The notes under the pieces: model-generated
What the model saw: only the letters and a program-made list of their open reading frames with translations
Told to the model about the DNA's origin: nothing
The model's database searches: none
Program-made: the position numbers and the translations under genes
Shown: piece after piece, positions 24,399 through 35,569 of the stretch
How the letters are laid out: each line of letters starts with the position of its first letter
Position numbering within the stretch: the stretch's first letter is position 1
Assembly (NCBI RefSeq): GCF_030486405.1
Contig: NZ_CP129613.1
Span: 5,766,001 to 5,830,000 of the forward strand
Direction of reading: 5' to 3'
Source: Mycolicibacterium sp. HK-90
GTDB lineage: Bacteria; Actinomycetota; Actinomycetes; Mycobacteriales; Mycobacteriaceae
DNA length: 64,000 nucleotides

Positions 24399-24420
24399 AC
24401 ATAATGATAATCATTTTCAA
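24399..24420. promoter_or_regulatory. Zur-box-like operator, ribosomal genes/mrf
   Basis: The minus strand reads TTGAAAATGATTATCATTAT then GT, the best palindrome of the three boxes in the window. It lies between the zinc-independent ribosomal operon (minus) and the mrf-rpmE2 operon (plus). In mycobacteria both sets are known Zur targets, so this site anchors the identification of the other two boxes. Confidence 0.85.
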
Positions 24421-24439
24421 TAGCTAGTTGGGAGGCCAG

Positions 24440-25624
24440 GTGCGCACCCCTGTTGTGCTGGTCGCCGGTCAGGGCGACGTCGATGGTGTGGCCGATCAGT
24501 TGAGCGGTGGCCCGGGGACCGTCCTGGTCCGTCACACCTATGACGGCCAGGTGGTGCTGCGGACGGTGTCGGATGCCGGCGGCAGCTCTGAAATGGCTCT
24601 CGAGCTGGCCCACGGCTGCGTGTCCTGCACGGTGCGCGACGACCTCCTGATCCTGCTGCGGCGTCTGCACCGCCGCAGCGACGTCACCCGCATCGTCGTG
24701 ACGCTGATGGGCTGGCTCGAACCCGAACCGGTGTGTTGGGCCATCGAAAACGTCCACGTTCACGTCGGCCCGGGCTACATCGACGGGCCAGCTGCCCGTG
24801 ACGTCAGCATCGAGGCGGTCATCGCCTGCATCGACACCGTGGGCTGGCTGCATCAGGCGGTCGGAGAGGACGAACTGGGCGACGGGCGCACGGTCGCACA
24901 GGTGGTGGTCGGCCAGGCCGAGTTCGCCGACGTCCTGGTCCTCACCGAACCCGATGCCACCGTCCTGTCCGTGCTGCGCCGACTGACGCCCCGTGCGCGC
25001 ATCACCGTCGGCACCGAACGGGTCGAGATGGCGCTGGCACACCTGGAACCCGGAAGGCGGCGTGGCCGCGCCGCCTCACCGCACGATCCGCTGCTGGCCG
25101 GAGAGCCCCCTCTCGACCAGGACGGCGACGTCGGCATCGTCGAGTTCACCGCGAGGCGGCCGTTCCACCCGCTACGCCTGCACACTGCCATCGATCCGCT
25201 GCTCGACGGCGTGGTCCGCACACGCGGCCGGGCCTGGTTGGCCAACCGGCCCGCCGAGGTGATGTGGATCGAATCCGCCGGGGGCGGACTACATTTCAGC
25301 AGCGCGGGCCGGTGGCTGGCAGCCATGGACTCGGGTGAACGGGCCTACGTCGACCCCGAACGGCTGGCAATGGCCGCCATCGACTGGGACGACAAGTTCG
25401 GTGACCGTCACGTATCCCTGACGGTTCTGGTTTGCGGCGCCCGCCCCGACGACATCACCGATGCCCTCCGCGGCGCGCTGCTCACCGATGACGAACTCGC
25501 CCGGCCCGGCGAATGGGCCCACTATCCCGACCCGTTCGGCGACTGGCACGAAGACCCGTGCGACGACCAGGCCGGCGCTGACGAAGCCGCAGCGCCCGGC
25601 CACCACGAAGGAGGACAACCGTGA
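24440..25624 (+). CDS. mrf: CobW-like ribosome-hibernation recruitment factor Mrf
   Basis: A 394-residue COG0523/CobW-type protein. The N-terminal strand [17 protein letters not shown] replaces the GxxGxGKT P-loop, so GTP binding is doubtful. [11 protein letters not shown] keeps the CxxC metal motif near residues 60-70. The C-terminal CobW domain contains [16 protein letters not shown]. It corresponds in context to M. smegmatis Mrf (MSMEG_6069), which recruits the hibernation factor MPY to zinc-depleted ribosomes. The start is GTG 24440, 5 nt after GGAGG; an upstream TTG at 24428 is less likely. Confidence 0.88.
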   Translation: MRTPVVLVAGQGDVDGVADQLSGGPGTVLVRHTYDGQVVLRTVSDAGGSSEMALELAHGCVSCTVRDDLLILLRRLHRRSDVTRIVVTLMGWLEPEPVCWAIENVHVHVGPGYIDGPAARDVSIEAVIACIDTVGWLHQAVGEDELGDGRTVAQVVVGQAEFADVLVLTEPDATVLSVLRRLTPRARITVGTERVEMALAHLEPGRRRGRAASPHDPLLAGEPPLDQDGDVGIVEFTARRPFHPLRLHTAIDPLLDGVVRTRGRAWLANRPAEVMWIESAGGGLHFSSAGRWLAAMDSGERAYVDPERLAMAAIDWDDKFGDRHVSLTVLVCGARPDDITDALRGALLTDDELARPGEWAHYPDPFGDWHEDPCDDQAGADEAAAPGHHEGGQP

Positions 25625-25878
25625 AACCTGACATCCACCCCGACTACCACCCCGTCGTGTTCCAGGACGCCGCGACCGGCACCCAGTTCCTGACCCGGTC
25701 CACGGCCACCAGCGACCGCACCATCGAGTGGCCCACCCCGGACGGGACCAAGACCTACCCGCTGATCGTGGTCGACGTGACCAGCGACTCCCACCCGTTC
25801 TGGACGGGGACCGCACGGCACCTCGACTCCGCCGGTCAGGTCGAGAAGTTCCGGCGCCGCTACGGACAGACCCGATGA
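25621..25878 (+). CDS. rpmE2: Ribosomal protein L31 type B
   Basis: An 85-residue bL31 of the cysteine-free type B, with [32 protein letters not shown] and the C-terminal [11 protein letters not shown]. The GTG start overlaps the mrf stop (GTGA). It extends the set of zinc-sparing ribosomal proteins under the shared operator. A 7-bp hairpin (CCCGATG/CATCGGG, 25871-25892) overlaps its stop codon but has no T-run. Confidence 0.96.
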   Translation: MKPDIHPDYHPVVFQDAATGTQFLTRSTATSDRTIEWPTPDGTKTYPLIVVDVTSDSHPFWTGTARHLDSAGQVEKFRRRYGQTR

Positions 25879-26051
25879 ATTAGCGCATCGGGCATGGGCA
25901 ACAGATCGATAAGCTGACCGTTGCTCATGCTGGTCGTGTGCCGCAGGTGCACCTCGGTGCCCGACGCGCCCCGGTCAGTCAGCGACTGCAACGGAGGGGG
26001 CGCGGTGGATCGCGGCAGCGTGGTTGGGATGAGTCCTTCGGGGGTGCAGCG

Positions 26052-27197
26052 ATGACCCTGCCACCTCCGCCTCCCGGTTCGGTTCCCCCGCCCAACGGTT
26101 TTCAGCCGCCGCATGGCGGGCCGAGCGGCTATCCGGGCCAAGGGTTCCCGTCGCAGTCCTGGCAACAGACTCCACTGCAGCCTCGACCTCCGAAGCGCGG
26201 CAACGGCTGGAAGTGGGCCCTTGGCGCGGTGGCCTTGGTTGCCGTGATCGCAGTGACCGCGGCCGTGACCGTGTCTGTGGTGGACAACGGGGACGAAGGT
26301 GGTTCAACGGCAGCCAGTGCGTCCCCGTCAACCGCCGCACCTGCGAACTCAGATATCGCCAGCGCCAACGACACGGGGCCAGTTGCGGTGATTCTTGAGG
26401 ACCCGTCGTGCGCGACGCAGTCCCCAGTAATAAGTGCATACGCGCACCGCACCAAGAATGGCTGGGAGAAACGCGATCCGGCGGTGGCGGCGACCGAGTG
26501 GACGCCGGATGTCCGTGCCCAGCATGAGGCTGCCGGGCAGGCATTCCGGGATGCCGCTGATCAACTGATTGTGTCGGCGAAGCTGACCCCTCATCGCGTG
26601 ATGCGGGAACTGTACGAACAGTTCATTGCATACGGGCGAGCATATGCCGACAGCGTTCCCACCTATACCCCAGTCGACAACAACTTGGCTGTGGCCGCAA
26701 TCCACGCGGCCGATGCGATTGACAGGATATGCGCAGCGATTGGATACGGTTCAGCAGGTGCTCGCGGGCCAATGGTTCCGACGCCGCCGACGCCTTCGGA
26801 TGTTGCACCGGTGCGTGAACCCTCCGATGCGCAAAAACTATTATCCGAGCCGAATCCGGTCTGCCCGGAGTGGATCTCCGCAAAAGAGTCATTCGGAACC
26901 AATAGTGCTTCCTGGGCCCAGATTAGTCCGGATATCCCCGCTGTTGAATGGTCACCTGAACAACGAAAGATCAATGACGACGTGGTTCCCGTCATGAACC
27001 TATTCAACACCCAACTGTCAGCGTTGGGCCGCCAGAGCGAGAATCCCACGTTAAGGGACTTCGCGGACTTGGCAGTCCAGTACCGACAAGCCTATTTGGA
27101 GGCGCTACCCACCTATACGCGAGCCGACGATCATCTCGCGCCCACCTCGATACGCATTGCGGCTCTTGTTGAATCAGCGTGTCGGGCACTGGGATAA
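26052..27197 (+). CDS. Proline-rich, membrane-anchored hypothetical protein
   Basis: 381 residues: a Pro/Gly-rich cytoplasmic leader (residues 1-50), one membrane span (WKWALGAVALVAVIAVTAAVTVSVV, given in part), then an extracytoplasmic region holding two related blocks, each with a cysteine, VEW/ATEW-type tryptophan motif and AY-x-PTYT (SVPTYTPVDNNLA and ALPTYTRADDHLA). The duplication suggests two copies of one domain. Base composition is visibly more AT-rich than its neighbours in the second half. I start at ATG 26052, although the frame is open upstream to 25938. The function is unknown. Confidence 0.75.
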   Translation: MTLPPPPPGSVPPPNGFQPPHGGPSGYPGQGFPSQSWQQTPLQPRPPKRGNGWKWALGAVALVAVIAVTAAVTVSVVDNGDEGGSTAASASPSTAAPANSDIASANDTGPVAVILEDPSCATQSPVISAYAHRTKNGWEKRDPAVAATEWTPDVRAQHEAAGQAFRDAADQLIVSAKLTPHRVMRELYEQFIAYGRAYADSVPTYTPVDNNLAVAAIHAADAIDRICAAIGYGSAGARGPMVPTPPTPSDVAPVREPSDAQKLLSEPNPVCPEWISAKESFGTNSASWAQISPDIPAVEWSPEQRKINDDVVPVMNLFNTQLSALGRQSENPTLRDFADLAVQYRQAYLEALPTYTRADDHLAPTSIRIAALVESACRALG

Positions 27198-27314
27198 CAC
27201 CCGTGCAGACAAGGAATCATGCCGCATAGCGAATTGGTAGCAGCTTCAGGGACGAACAAGCTCGGTAGCTATTCGTACCATCAACGGGTGGTCTCCGCAC
27301 TCTACGCTGGCCCC

Positions 27315-28238
27315 ATGCGGCTCAAGCCCGGCAGACCCGACCTGGCCCCCTATGCGCGGTTTTTCGATGTCCCGTCGGCCACACCCCAATCCGCGGTCAC
27401 GGTCGCCTGGGCCGGGGTCAGCACCCTGCTGGTGTCCGACGGCACGTCGGCGGTGCTGACCGACGGGTTCTTCTCCCGGCCGGATCTGCTGAGCGTCGGC
27501 TTGCGCAAGCTGGCCCCGTCGCTGCCCCGCATCGACGGCAGCCTGGCCCGCCTCGGGATCGACAAGCTCGAGGCGGTGCTGCCGGTGCACACGCACTTCG
27601 ACCACGCCATGGATTCGGCAGTGGTGGCCGAGCGCACCGACGCCCTGCTGGTGGGCGGCAGTTCGACCGCCCAGGTCGGAGCCGGCGGCGGCCTGGCCAC
27701 CGACCGGATCGTCACGGTCACGCCGGGCGAACCCGTCACCCTCGGCGCCTACGACGTGACGCTGTTCGAGTCCGAACACTGTCCGCCGGACCGGTTCCCG
27801 GGCGTCATCACCACACCCGTCGTGCCGCCGGTGAAGGCCTCGGCCTACAAGTGCGGCGAGGCCTGGTCGACGTTGGTGCATCATCGGCCCAGCGACCGGA
27901 GCCTGCTGATCGTCGGCAGCGCCGGTGCGGTGCCCGGTGCGCTGGAGGGGCAACGCGCCGAGGTGGTGTACCTCGGGATCGGTCAGCTCGGGCTGCAGTC
28001 CGAGCAGTACTTCGAGAACTATTGGGCCGAGACCGTCCGTATGGTCGGGGCACGGCGGGTAGTGCTGATCCATTGGGACGACTTCTTCCGCCCGCTGCAC
28101 AAGCCGTTGCGCGCGTTGCCGTTTGCCGGTGACGACCTCGACGTCTCGATGCGCGTACTCACCCGCCTGGCCGAGCGTGACGGGGTCAGCCTGCACCTGC
28201 CGACGCTGTGGGAGCGCGCCGATCCCTGGCTCAGCTGA
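27315..28238 (+). CDS. Metallo-beta-lactamase-fold hydrolase
   Basis: A 307-residue MBL-fold protein with the metal motif HTHFDHAMD (near residue 90), the preceding strand VAWAGVSTLLV, and a C-terminal VVLIHWDDF. It corresponds in position to Rv3577. The frame is open upstream to 27219, but MRLKPGRPDLAPYARFFDVP is where similarity to relatives should begin. The substrate is unknown. Confidence 0.82.
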   Translation: MRLKPGRPDLAPYARFFDVPSATPQSAVTVAWAGVSTLLVSDGTSAVLTDGFFSRPDLLSVGLRKLAPSLPRIDGSLARLGIDKLEAVLPVHTHFDHAMDSAVVAERTDALLVGGSSTAQVGAGGGLATDRIVTVTPGEPVTLGAYDVTLFESEHCPPDRFPGVITTPVVPPVKASAYKCGEAWSTLVHHRPSDRSLLIVGSAGAVPGALEGQRAEVVYLGIGQLGLQSEQYFENYWAETVRMVGARRVVLIHWDDFFRPLHKPLRALPFAGDDLDVSMRVLTRLAERDGVSLHLPTLWERADPWLS

Positions 28239-29205
28239 GCTGATACGCCGGCGGCAGCGGCATACCCAGCTCCGCCAGCACACCGCGCAGCCGGGTCGGG
28301 TAGTCGGTGATCAGTCCGTCGACCCCGGCCGCGATCAGCGCCCGCATGTCGTCGTGATCATTGACGGTCCACGGCGTCACCTTGAGGCCGAGCGCATGTG
28401 ACCGCTCCACGAAACTCCGGTCCACCAGCCGATATTGAGGTGAGAGAACCGTGGCCCCCACCGACATCGCAGCGATGATCGGGTCATCGTCGACCGCCGG
28501 ATCGATACCACCCAGCCAGGGAGTGCCTGGCACCCAGGTCGTATCGTCCCACAGCGCCACGCGCGGTATCGACGGCTCGGCGCGCTGCACCAACGGCAGG
28601 GTGCGCCAGTCGAAACTCTGGATGTCCACCTTGTCGACCTTGCCCGCCGCGCGGACGGCGCCCAGGATGACGTCGACGAACTCCTGTGGGGTGGCCGAGG
28701 TTTCGGGCTTGTCCGCCTCAATCTTCGTCTCGATGTTGAACCGCACGTCGGCGTGGTAGAAATCGGTCAGCTGAAATACCTCGGGCAACACCGCAATCTT
28801 GTTGCCATACACCACTTCAGCGTCGGGAAATCCACTCAGCAATTTGCCGCAGTCGAGCGTGCGGATCTGCTCGAGCGTGAGGTCGTGCACCAGCTTCCCC
28901 ACATAGGGGTACATCGGATCCCCCGGGAACGCCGGTTCGGTGTCGGCACATTTGGTCTCGTCGATCCGCGGGTCGTGCCACACCAGGGGCTGCTTGTCCT
29001 TGGTCAGCACGATATCGAGCTCCAGCGTGCTCACCCCGAGCTCCAACGACTTCGCAAAGGCCCGCAGCGACTCCTCGGTGGTCTCGCCGCGTCCGCCGCG
29101 GTGCGACTGCAGGTCGAATCCGGCGGGCGCCGCCGCGGCCGGCGGGACAGACTGGAAGACGGCAGCCAGAGCGAACAACAGGACCATCGGAGCAGCCGGA
29201 CGCAT
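28231..29205 (-). CDS. Secreted glycerophosphodiester phosphodiesterase
   Basis: A 324-residue GDPD-domain protein with a Sec signal peptide (PMVLLFALAAVFQSVPPAAAA). It has the catalytic SHRGGRGETTEES and LELDIVLTKDKQPLVWHDP motifs and the C-terminal VNDHDDMRALIAAGVDGLITDYP. It hydrolyses glycerophosphodiesters outside the membrane. A GTG at 29211 is an alternative start. It overlaps the MBL gene convergently by 8 nt. It is not at this place in M. tuberculosis, so it is an insertion into otherwise conserved order. Confidence 0.9.
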   Translation of the reverse strand: MRPAAPMVLLFALAAVFQSVPPAAAAPAGFDLQSHRGGRGETTEESLRAFAKSLELGVSTLELDIVLTKDKQPLVWHDPRIDETKCADTEPAFPGDPMYPYVGKLVHDLTLEQIRTLDCGKLLSGFPDAEVVYGNKIAVLPEVFQLTDFYHADVRFNIETKIEADKPETSATPQEFVDVILGAVRAAGKVDKVDIQSFDWRTLPLVQRAEPSIPRVALWDDTTWVPGTPWLGGIDPAVDDDPIIAAMSVGATVLSPQYRLVDRSFVERSHALGLKVTPWTVNDHDDMRALIAAGVDGLITDYPTRLRGVLAELGMPLPPAYQLS

Positions 29206-29276
29206 GGCCACCCACGCTATCGAGCCGGCCGGGTACGGTCAGGTCCGCATGACCTCACCACGCGAATCGTCACCGA

Positions 29277-30542
29277 ATGTTCGACTGGCCGAAAGGATTC
29301 CCGCCCGTGATTCTGGCCTTGGTGCTGCTGGCCATCGTGCTGGTGTTCGCGCTGGCGCGGCCCGAGGGCTGGCCCGAGGCAGTCGTGGCGATCCCGGCGG
29401 CCGGGCTGCTGATCGCCTTCGGCGTGATCTCATCGGACGAGGCGCTGGCCGAGGTGAATCGCCTGCTGCCCGTGGTCGGGTTCTTGGCCGCGGTCCTGGT
29501 GCTCGCGCATCTGTGTGACGACGAGGGTCTGTTCCACGCCGCGGGCACGCTGATGGCCCGCGCCAGCCACGGCGATCCGCGCCGGTTGCTGACGAAGGTG
29601 TTCGTGATCGGGGCGACGACGACGGCGGTGCTGAGCCTCGACGCGACCGTCGTGCTGTTGACGCCGGTGGTATTGGCCACGGCCCGCACCCTGACGATCG
29701 CGCCCCGGCCACACGCCTATGCCAGCGCCCATCTGGCCAACACCGCGTCGCTGCTGTTTCCGGTGTCCAATCTGACCAATCTGCTGGCCTTCACGGTGAC
29801 CGGGCTGTCCTTCGTCCAGTTCACCGCGGTGATGGCGCTGCCGTGGCTGGCCGGTATTGCCGTCGAATTCCTGGTGCTCCGTGCGCTTTTCCGCCGCGAG
29901 CTGAGCCGCCCGGCCATCGACGTGACACCGCCGCCGGCCGAGGTCCCAGTGTTCGTGCTCGCGGTGCTGGGGCTGACGCTGGCGGGGTTCGTCGTCACCT
30001 CGGTGGTCGACGTGTCCCCGGCCTGGGCTGCTCTGGCCGGGGCGCTGGTCCTCGGCGTGCGCAGCCTGGCGCAACGACGCAGCACGGTGCGCGGTATCGC
30101 ACGTGCGGTCAACGTCCCGTTCCTGGCCTTCGTGCTGTGCCTGGGCGTGGTCGTCGACGCCGTCGTCCAGAACGGCCTGGGCGATGCCATGCGCGGGCTA
30201 CTGCCGGTCGGCGACTCGCTGCCGGCGCTGCTGGGCTTCGCCGCGGTGGCGGCGGCGCTGGCCAATCTGGTCAACAATCTGCCTGCCGTGCTGGTGCTGC
30301 TCCCGCTGGTGGCGGCATCGGGGCCCGGTGCCGTGCTGGCGGTGCTGATCGGGGTCAACATCGGCCCGAACCTCACCTATATCGGCTCACTGTCGAACCT
30401 GCTGTGGCGCAATGTGGTTCACCGCGAGGGACTGCCGGCGAGGTTCACCGAGTTCAGTCGGGTCGGGTTGGCGACGGTGCCGCTCACCCTCGTGGCCGCC
30501 GTGGTGGCGCTGTGGATCGGCCTGCGGGTCCTCGGGGGTTAG
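29277..30542 (+). CDS. arsB2: ArsB/SLC13-type anion permease
   Basis: A 421-residue transporter with about eleven membrane segments, [32 protein letters not shown] (first half, in part) and the conserved [15 protein letters not shown] and [19 protein letters not shown] motifs of the ArsB/NhaD group. It corresponds to Rv3578 (arsB2). No arsenic regulator is nearby, so arsenite efflux is not certain. The ATG at 29277 is used; a GTG at 29308 after AAAGGA is possible. Confidence 0.85.
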   Translation: MFDWPKGFPPVILALVLLAIVLVFALARPEGWPEAVVAIPAAGLLIAFGVISSDEALAEVNRLLPVVGFLAAVLVLAHLCDDEGLFHAAGTLMARASHGDPRRLLTKVFVIGATTTAVLSLDATVVLLTPVVLATARTLTIAPRPHAYASAHLANTASLLFPVSNLTNLLAFTVTGLSFVQFTAVMALPWLAGIAVEFLVLRALFRRELSRPAIDVTPPPAEVPVFVLAVLGLTLAGFVVTSVVDVSPAWAALAGALVLGVRSLAQRRSTVRGIARAVNVPFLAFVLCLGVVVDAVVQNGLGDAMRGLLPVGDSLPALLGFAAVAAALANLVNNLPAVLVLLPLVAASGPGAVLAVLIGVNIGPNLTYIGSLSNLLWRNVVHREGLPARFTEFSRVGLATVPLTLVAAVVALWIGLRVLGG

Positions 30543-30614
30543 TCCGGCGTTGACTCTGCTGTCAGGGCTGACCGCACTCGCACTTCTGCGCCGTAGCCGC
30601 AGAGTGGACGTCAA

Positions 30615-31559
30615 CTAGGAACTTCTGCGCTGGCGGGCGATCTCGGCGAGCACCACACCGGCGGCCACCGAGGCGTTCAGCGATTCCGTCGGCCCCGCCA
30701 TCGGGATCGACACGACCGCATCGCAGTTCTCGCGCACCAGCCGTGACAGGCCCTTGCCCTCCGAACCGACCACCACGACCATCGGCCCGGCGCCCTCGAG
30801 TTCGTCCAGCGAGGTGTCGCCACCGGCATCGAGGCCGACCACCTGCAGACCGGCGTCCGCATAGCTCTTCAGCGTGCGAGTCAGATTCGTCGCGCGCGCC
30901 ACCGGTGTCCGGGCCGCGGCACCGGCACTGGTGCGCCAGGCCACCGCGGTCACCGAGGCCGAACGGCGCTGCGGGATCACCACACCGTGCCCACCGAAGG
31001 CGGCAACCGACCGCACGATGGCCCCCAGGTTGCGCGGATCGGAGATGTTGTCCAGCGCCACCAACAACGCGGGCTCACCGGATTCGCGCGCCGCCTTCAA
31101 CAGATCGTCGGGATGGGCGTAGTTGTACGGCGGCACCTGCAGGGCCAGGCCCTGGTGCAGGGTGTTGGAGCTCATCCGGTCCAGGTCGTGGCGCTGCACC
31201 TCCAGGATCGAGATGCCCCGGTCGGCGGCGATCTGAACGGATTCCGTCAGCCGCTCGTCGGCTTCGGCGCCCAGCGCGACATACAGCGCGGTGGCCGGAA
31301 CCTTGGCCCGCAGGCACTCCACCACCGGGTTGCGGCCGAGCACCAACTCGGTGTCGTCGGTCTTCTTGTGCCGCCCCTGCGCCTGACGCGCGGCCTTGGC
31401 GGCCTTCTTGGCAGCAGGGTGGTGTGGCCGCTGATCGGCCCTTGGCGTCGCCCCGCGGCCCTCGAGCCCACGGCGCCGCACGCCACCGGACCCGACGGTC
31501 GGCCCCTTCTTCGTCCCCGGCTTGCGCACCGCGCCGCGCCGCTGCGAATTCCCGGCCAT
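30615..31559 (-). CDS. rlmB: 23S rRNA 2'-O-ribose methyltransferase (RlmB/SpoU)
   Basis: A 314-residue SpoU/TrmD (SPOUT) enzyme. It has a basic disordered leader of about 65 residues, a substrate-binding domain ([15 protein letters not shown]), and the three SPOUT motifs: [35 protein letters not shown] and [20 protein letters not shown]. It uses S-adenosylmethionine in a trefoil knot. It follows cysS with no gap (Rv3579c position). Confidence 0.92.
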   Translation of the reverse strand: MAGNSQRRGAVRKPGTKKGPTVGSGGVRRRGLEGRGATPRADQRPHHPAAKKAAKAARQAQGRHKKTDDTELVLGRNPVVECLRAKVPATALYVALGAEADERLTESVQIAADRGISILEVQRHDLDRMSSNTLHQGLALQVPPYNYAHPDDLLKAARESGEPALLVALDNISDPRNLGAIVRSVAAFGGHGVVIPQRRSASVTAVAWRTSAGAAARTPVARATNLTRTLKSYADAGLQVVGLDAGGDTSLDELEGAGPMVVVVGSEGKGLSRLVRENCDAVVSIPMAGPTESLNASVAAGVVLAEIARQRRSS

Positions 31560-32996
31560 CTACGCTCCGTTCCCGTCCACCAGTGCCCACTGGGGACCAT
31601 CGGCGGTGTCGGTGACCTCGATGCCCGCCGCCTTGAGCCGATCGCGGATCGCGTCGGCGGCCGCCCAGTCCCGATTGGTGCGGGCCTCGGCGCGGCCGGC
31701 CAGGGCCCACTGCACCAGCTCGTCGACCGCGGCCAGCGCGGCCGAGGTCTCGTCGCGGGACTCCCAGCGCTCGTCGAGCGGGTCGCAGCCCAGGATGCCC
31801 ATCATCGCCCGGATCGAGGTGGCCTGCGCCATCGCGCCGTCGTGATCGCCGGCATCCAGCGCCCGGTTGCCCTCGGCGCGCGCGGCGTGGACCTCGGCGA
31901 GCGCGATCGGCACCGCGAGGTCGTCGTTGAGTGCGGCCGCGAACTTGGGCGTCCAGTCACCGACGGCGACGGCTCCGACCCGGTTGCGCACGCGGTGCAG
32001 GAAATCCTCGATGCCGCTATAGGCCTTCACCGCGTCCTGCAGCGCGTTCTCGGAGAACTCCAGCATGGACCGGTAGTGCGCACTGCCCAGGTAGTAGCGC
32101 AGCTCGGCAGCCCGAACTCGTTGCAGCACAGCAGGAATCGAGAGCACGTTGCCCAGCGACTTGCTCATCTTCTCGCCGCCCATGGTGACCCAGCCGTTGT
32201 GCAGCCAGTATCGGGCGAAACCGTCACCCGCGGCACACGCCTGGGCGATCTCGTTCTCGTGGTGCGGGAACACCAGGTCCATGCCGCCGGCGTGGATGTC
32301 GAACTCCGCGCCCAGATAGGCCTCGCACATCGCGACGCACTCGGTGTGCCAGCCCGGACGGCCCCGGCCCCACGGCGTCGGCCACGACGGCTCGCCGGGC
32401 TTGGCGCCCTTCCACAGCGTGAAATCGCGCTGATCGCGCTTGCCGGTCGCGACACCCTCACCCTGGTGCACGTCGTCGATCCGGTGGCCGGACAGCGCGC
32501 CGTACTCGGGCAGGCTCAGCACGTCGAAGTAGACGTCGCCGCCCGAGGCGTAGGCGTGGCCCCGCTCGATCAGCCGGTCGATGAGTTCGACCATCTGGGT
32601 GATGTGGCCGGTGGCCCGCGGCTCGGCCGACGGCGGAAGCACGCCCAGCGCGTCGTACGCGGCGGAAAACGCCCGCTCGTATGTCGCGGCCCACTCCCAC
32701 CAGGGCCGGCCGGCGTCGGCCGCCTTGTTGAGGATCTTGTCGTCGATGTCGGTGACATTGCGGATGAACGCAACGTCATATCCATTGGCGGTCAGCCAGC
32801 GGCGCAGCACGTCGAACGCGACTCCGCTACGGACATGGCCGATGTGCGGCAAGCCCTGGACGGTGGCCCCGCACAGGTAGATCGAAGCGTGCCCCGGCCG
32901 CAGCGGTACGAAATCACGTACGGCACCCGCCATGGTGTCGTACAGCCGCAAATCGGAGGCAAACCCCGACTCGGCAGCTTGAGCGCGATCGGTCAC
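31560..32996 (-). CDS. cysS: Cysteinyl-tRNA synthetase
   Basis: A 478-residue class I synthetase with [23 protein letters not shown] (zinc Cys and HIGH), [10 protein letters not shown] with HHENEIAQ zinc ligands, and [11 protein letters not shown]. It is full length relative to the family. The GTG start is at 32996. It charges tRNA-Cys in the cytoplasm; the zinc in the active site recognises cysteine. Confidence 0.97.
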   Translation of the reverse strand: MTDRAQAAESGFASDLRLYDTMAGAVRDFVPLRPGHASIYLCGATVQGLPHIGHVRSGVAFDVLRRWLTANGYDVAFIRNVTDIDDKILNKAADAGRPWWEWAATYERAFSAAYDALGVLPPSAEPRATGHITQMVELIDRLIERGHAYASGGDVYFDVLSLPEYGALSGHRIDDVHQGEGVATGKRDQRDFTLWKGAKPGEPSWPTPWGRGRPGWHTECVAMCEAYLGAEFDIHAGGMDLVFPHHENEIAQACAAGDGFARYWLHNGWVTMGGEKMSKSLGNVLSIPAVLQRVRAAELRYYLGSAHYRSMLEFSENALQDAVKAYSGIEDFLHRVRNRVGAVAVGDWTPKFAAALNDDLAVPIALAEVHAARAEGNRALDAGDHDGAMAQATSIRAMMGILGCDPLDERWESRDETSAALAAVDELVQWALAGRAEARTNRDWAAADAIRDRLKAAGIEVTDTADGPQWALVDGNGA

Positions 32997-33015
32997 GACG
33001 TGCCAGCTTACCGGC

Positions 33016-33489
33016 CTATTCGACCGGAACCACCAAAGCGCTGGCTATCGCGGCCAAACCTTCCCCCCGGCCGGTCAGACCGAGCCCGTCGGTGGTGGTC
33101 GCCGAAACCGATACCGGCGCCCCGACCAACTCCGAGAGCAGCCCCTGGGCCTCGTCCCGGCGCGGCCCGATCTTGGGCCGATTGCCGATCACCTGCACCG
33201 TGGCATTGCCCACCCGGAAGCCCGCCTGCCCCACCAGCTCCCGCACGTGACGAAGCATGTCGACGCCGGTGACCCCGCGCCATTCCGGCCGGTCGGTGCC
33301 GAACACCGCTCCGAGGTCGCCGAGGCCCGCCGCGCTGAGCAACGCGTCGCACAGGGCATGTGCGGCGACGTCACCATCGGAATGGCCCGAGCAGCCGTCG
33401 GCGCCTTCGAATTCCAGGCACAACAACCAGCACGGGCGACCCGGCTCGATCGGATGGACGTCGGTACCGAGACCGACCCTCGGGATCAT
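33016..33489 (-). CDS. ispF: 2-C-methyl-D-erythritol 2,4-cyclodiphosphate synthase
   Basis: A 157-residue trimeric MEP-pathway enzyme: GLGTDVHP (metal Asp/His), [26 protein letters not shown] and [18 protein letters not shown]. It makes the cyclodiphosphate for isoprenoid synthesis. The ATG at 33489 overlaps the ispD stop (TGATG); a GTG one codon earlier is possible. Confidence 0.96.
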   Translation of the reverse strand: MIPRVGLGTDVHPIEPGRPCWLLCLEFEGADGCSGHSDGDVAAHALCDALLSAAGLGDLGAVFGTDRPEWRGVTGVDMLRHVRELVGQAGFRVGNATVQVIGNRPKIGPRRDEAQGLLSELVGAPVSVSATTTDGLGLTGRGEGLAAIASALVVPVE

Positions 33490-34157
33490 CACGTCGCGCG
33501 CGCCATCACGGTCTCGGCGAGCAGTAGATCCAGCGGTGTGGTGATCTTGAACGCCAGCGGGTCGCCGTCGACCACCTGCACCGGGGTGCCGATCTGTTCG
33601 ACCAGTGACGCGTCGTCGGTGGCCACACCGGACCCGGCCCGCTGATAGGCCCGGCGGAGCACGTCGGTATGGAACCCCTGCGGGGTCTGAATGGCGCGCA
33701 GACCGGCGCGCTCCGGTGTTCCCAGCACCGCGCCGTTGGCGTCGACCGCCTTGATGGTGTCGGCCAGCGGCAGGCCGGGAACGACGGCCGCGTGCCCCTC
33801 GGCCAGGGCGGCAACCACCCGGGCGATCAGCGAAGGAGGAGTCAGAGCCCGGGCAGCATCGTGCACCAGGACGAAATCCGGTTCACCGGCCGCCGCGAGC
33901 GCCAGCCCCACCGATTCGGTTCGATCGGCTCCCCCGGCCACGATCTGCGCGTGCTCCCCGAAGACCAGAGTGGCCTCGTCGGTGAGCGCGGGCGGAACCG
34001 CGACCACTATCTTGTCGATCACCCCTGAGGCCACCAGCCCGTTCAGGGCATGCTCCAGCAGGGGTTTGTCCCCCAGATTGACGAACGCTTTCGGTCTGCC
34101 CGCGCCTAGCCGCTCACCAGAGCCGGCGGCCGGGACGACCGCGACAGTTGTTGCCAC
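33489..34157 (-). CDS. ispD: 2-C-methyl-D-erythritol 4-phosphate cytidylyltransferase
   Basis: A 222-residue nucleotidyltransferase: [19 protein letters not shown] (CTP-binding loop), [11 protein letters not shown] and [11 protein letters not shown]. It converts MEP to CDP-ME. The GTG start at 34157 lies 6 nt after carD, so the three genes carD-ispD-ispF form one transcript. Confidence 0.96.
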   Translation of the reverse strand: MATTVAVVPAAGSGERLGAGRPKAFVNLGDKPLLEHALNGLVASGVIDKIVVAVPPALTDEATLVFGEHAQIVAGGADRTESVGLALAAAGEPDFVLVHDAARALTPPSLIARVVAALAEGHAAVVPGLPLADTIKAVDANGAVLGTPERAGLRAIQTPQGFHTDVLRRAYQRAGSGVATDDASLVEQIGTPVQVVDGDPLAFKITTPLDLLLAETVMARAT

Positions 34158-34163
34158 GACGCG

Positions 34164-34697
<534 letters not shown>

Positions 34698-34937
34698 TCA
34701 CACGCGCACCAACTGCGCAGGTCAGGGGCACTCCAGGTGAAGAACAGGGGTTGACATGGTGACGAAAGCGTGCAACCACCACCCCCTCCGTGCGGCCGAA
34801 ATGGGCGGCCCCGCAAAGGCGTTGTGGACCCGATCCGCACTCTGGCGACCCCTCTGCCAAGCCCTCACATTCCACCCGCCGCGGGCACCTACTACTCTGC
34901 ATAGTCGAAGTACGCCGACCCAGCTCAGGAGGCTTGA

Positions 34938-35510
34938 GTGAACCGCTTCGCAATGCGCGCCTCGGCCGGTCTGGCCGCATGTGGCCTGACCGCAGCCGTT
35001 CTCACCGGCTGCAGTGCCGGGCAGGTCTCCCAGACAGCGACCCAGGAACCCGCCGTGAACGGCGTCAACGCACAGGCCGGCTCGATCGCGCTGCGCAATG
35101 TGCACCTGCGGGCGCCGCAGGAGAAGGACTACGTCGAGGCCGGTTCCGAGGCCGAGCTGTTGTTCGTCGCAGCCAACGGATCCGTCGAGGAGCCCAACAA
35201 GCTCATCTCGATCAAGTCCAACGTCGGTGAGGTGGCGCTGTCCGGCGACCAGACCATCCCGGCCGGCGGAGTGCTCGTCGTGGGCGAACCCGACGGCCAG
35301 CTGAAGCCGCTGGAGCAGACCGAGGCCGCCGACGCGGTCACCGCCAAGGTCACCTTGACCAAGCCGGTCACCAACGGCCTGCTCTACGACTTCACGTTCA
35401 AGTTCTCCAACGGTGAGACCACGGTCGCCGTGCCGATCTCGGCGGGCGAGGAGCCCCGGCGCGACCAGACCGGCGAAGAGCCGGCCGCGGAGTCCGGCGG
35501 CGGCCACTAG
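34938..35510 (+). CDS. lpqE: Lipoprotein LpqE homologue
   Basis: A 190-residue lipoprotein with signal [18 protein letters not shown] (lipobox LTGC) and a beta-rich mature domain ending in an acidic tail. It sits at the LpqE (Rv3584) position between carD and radA. The GTG start follows a strong AGGAGG (34927-34932). The 285-nt gap back to carD holds both divergent promoters and nothing else I can support. Confidence 0.88.
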   Translation: MNRFAMRASAGLAACGLTAAVLTGCSAGQVSQTATQEPAVNGVNAQAGSIALRNVHLRAPQEKDYVEAGSEAELLFVAANGSVEEPNKLISIKSNVGEVALSGDQTIPAGGVLVVGEPDGQLKPLEQTEAADAVTAKVTLTKPVTNGLLYDFTFKFSNGETTVAVPISAGEEPRRDQTGEEPAAESGGGH

Positions 35511-35569
35511 GCCTCCCGTCCCGGGTGTCATGACCCGGACCTGTCGGGACCGGCCGCTACTGTCACGGT

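Noticed and set aside
25871..25892. Terminator after rpmE2
   Set aside because: A 7-bp stem is present, but it overlaps the stop codon and has no T-run.
34756..34941. Short plus-strand frame before lpqE
   Set aside because: No ribosome site or conserved feature; it overlaps the lpqE promoter and ribosome site.
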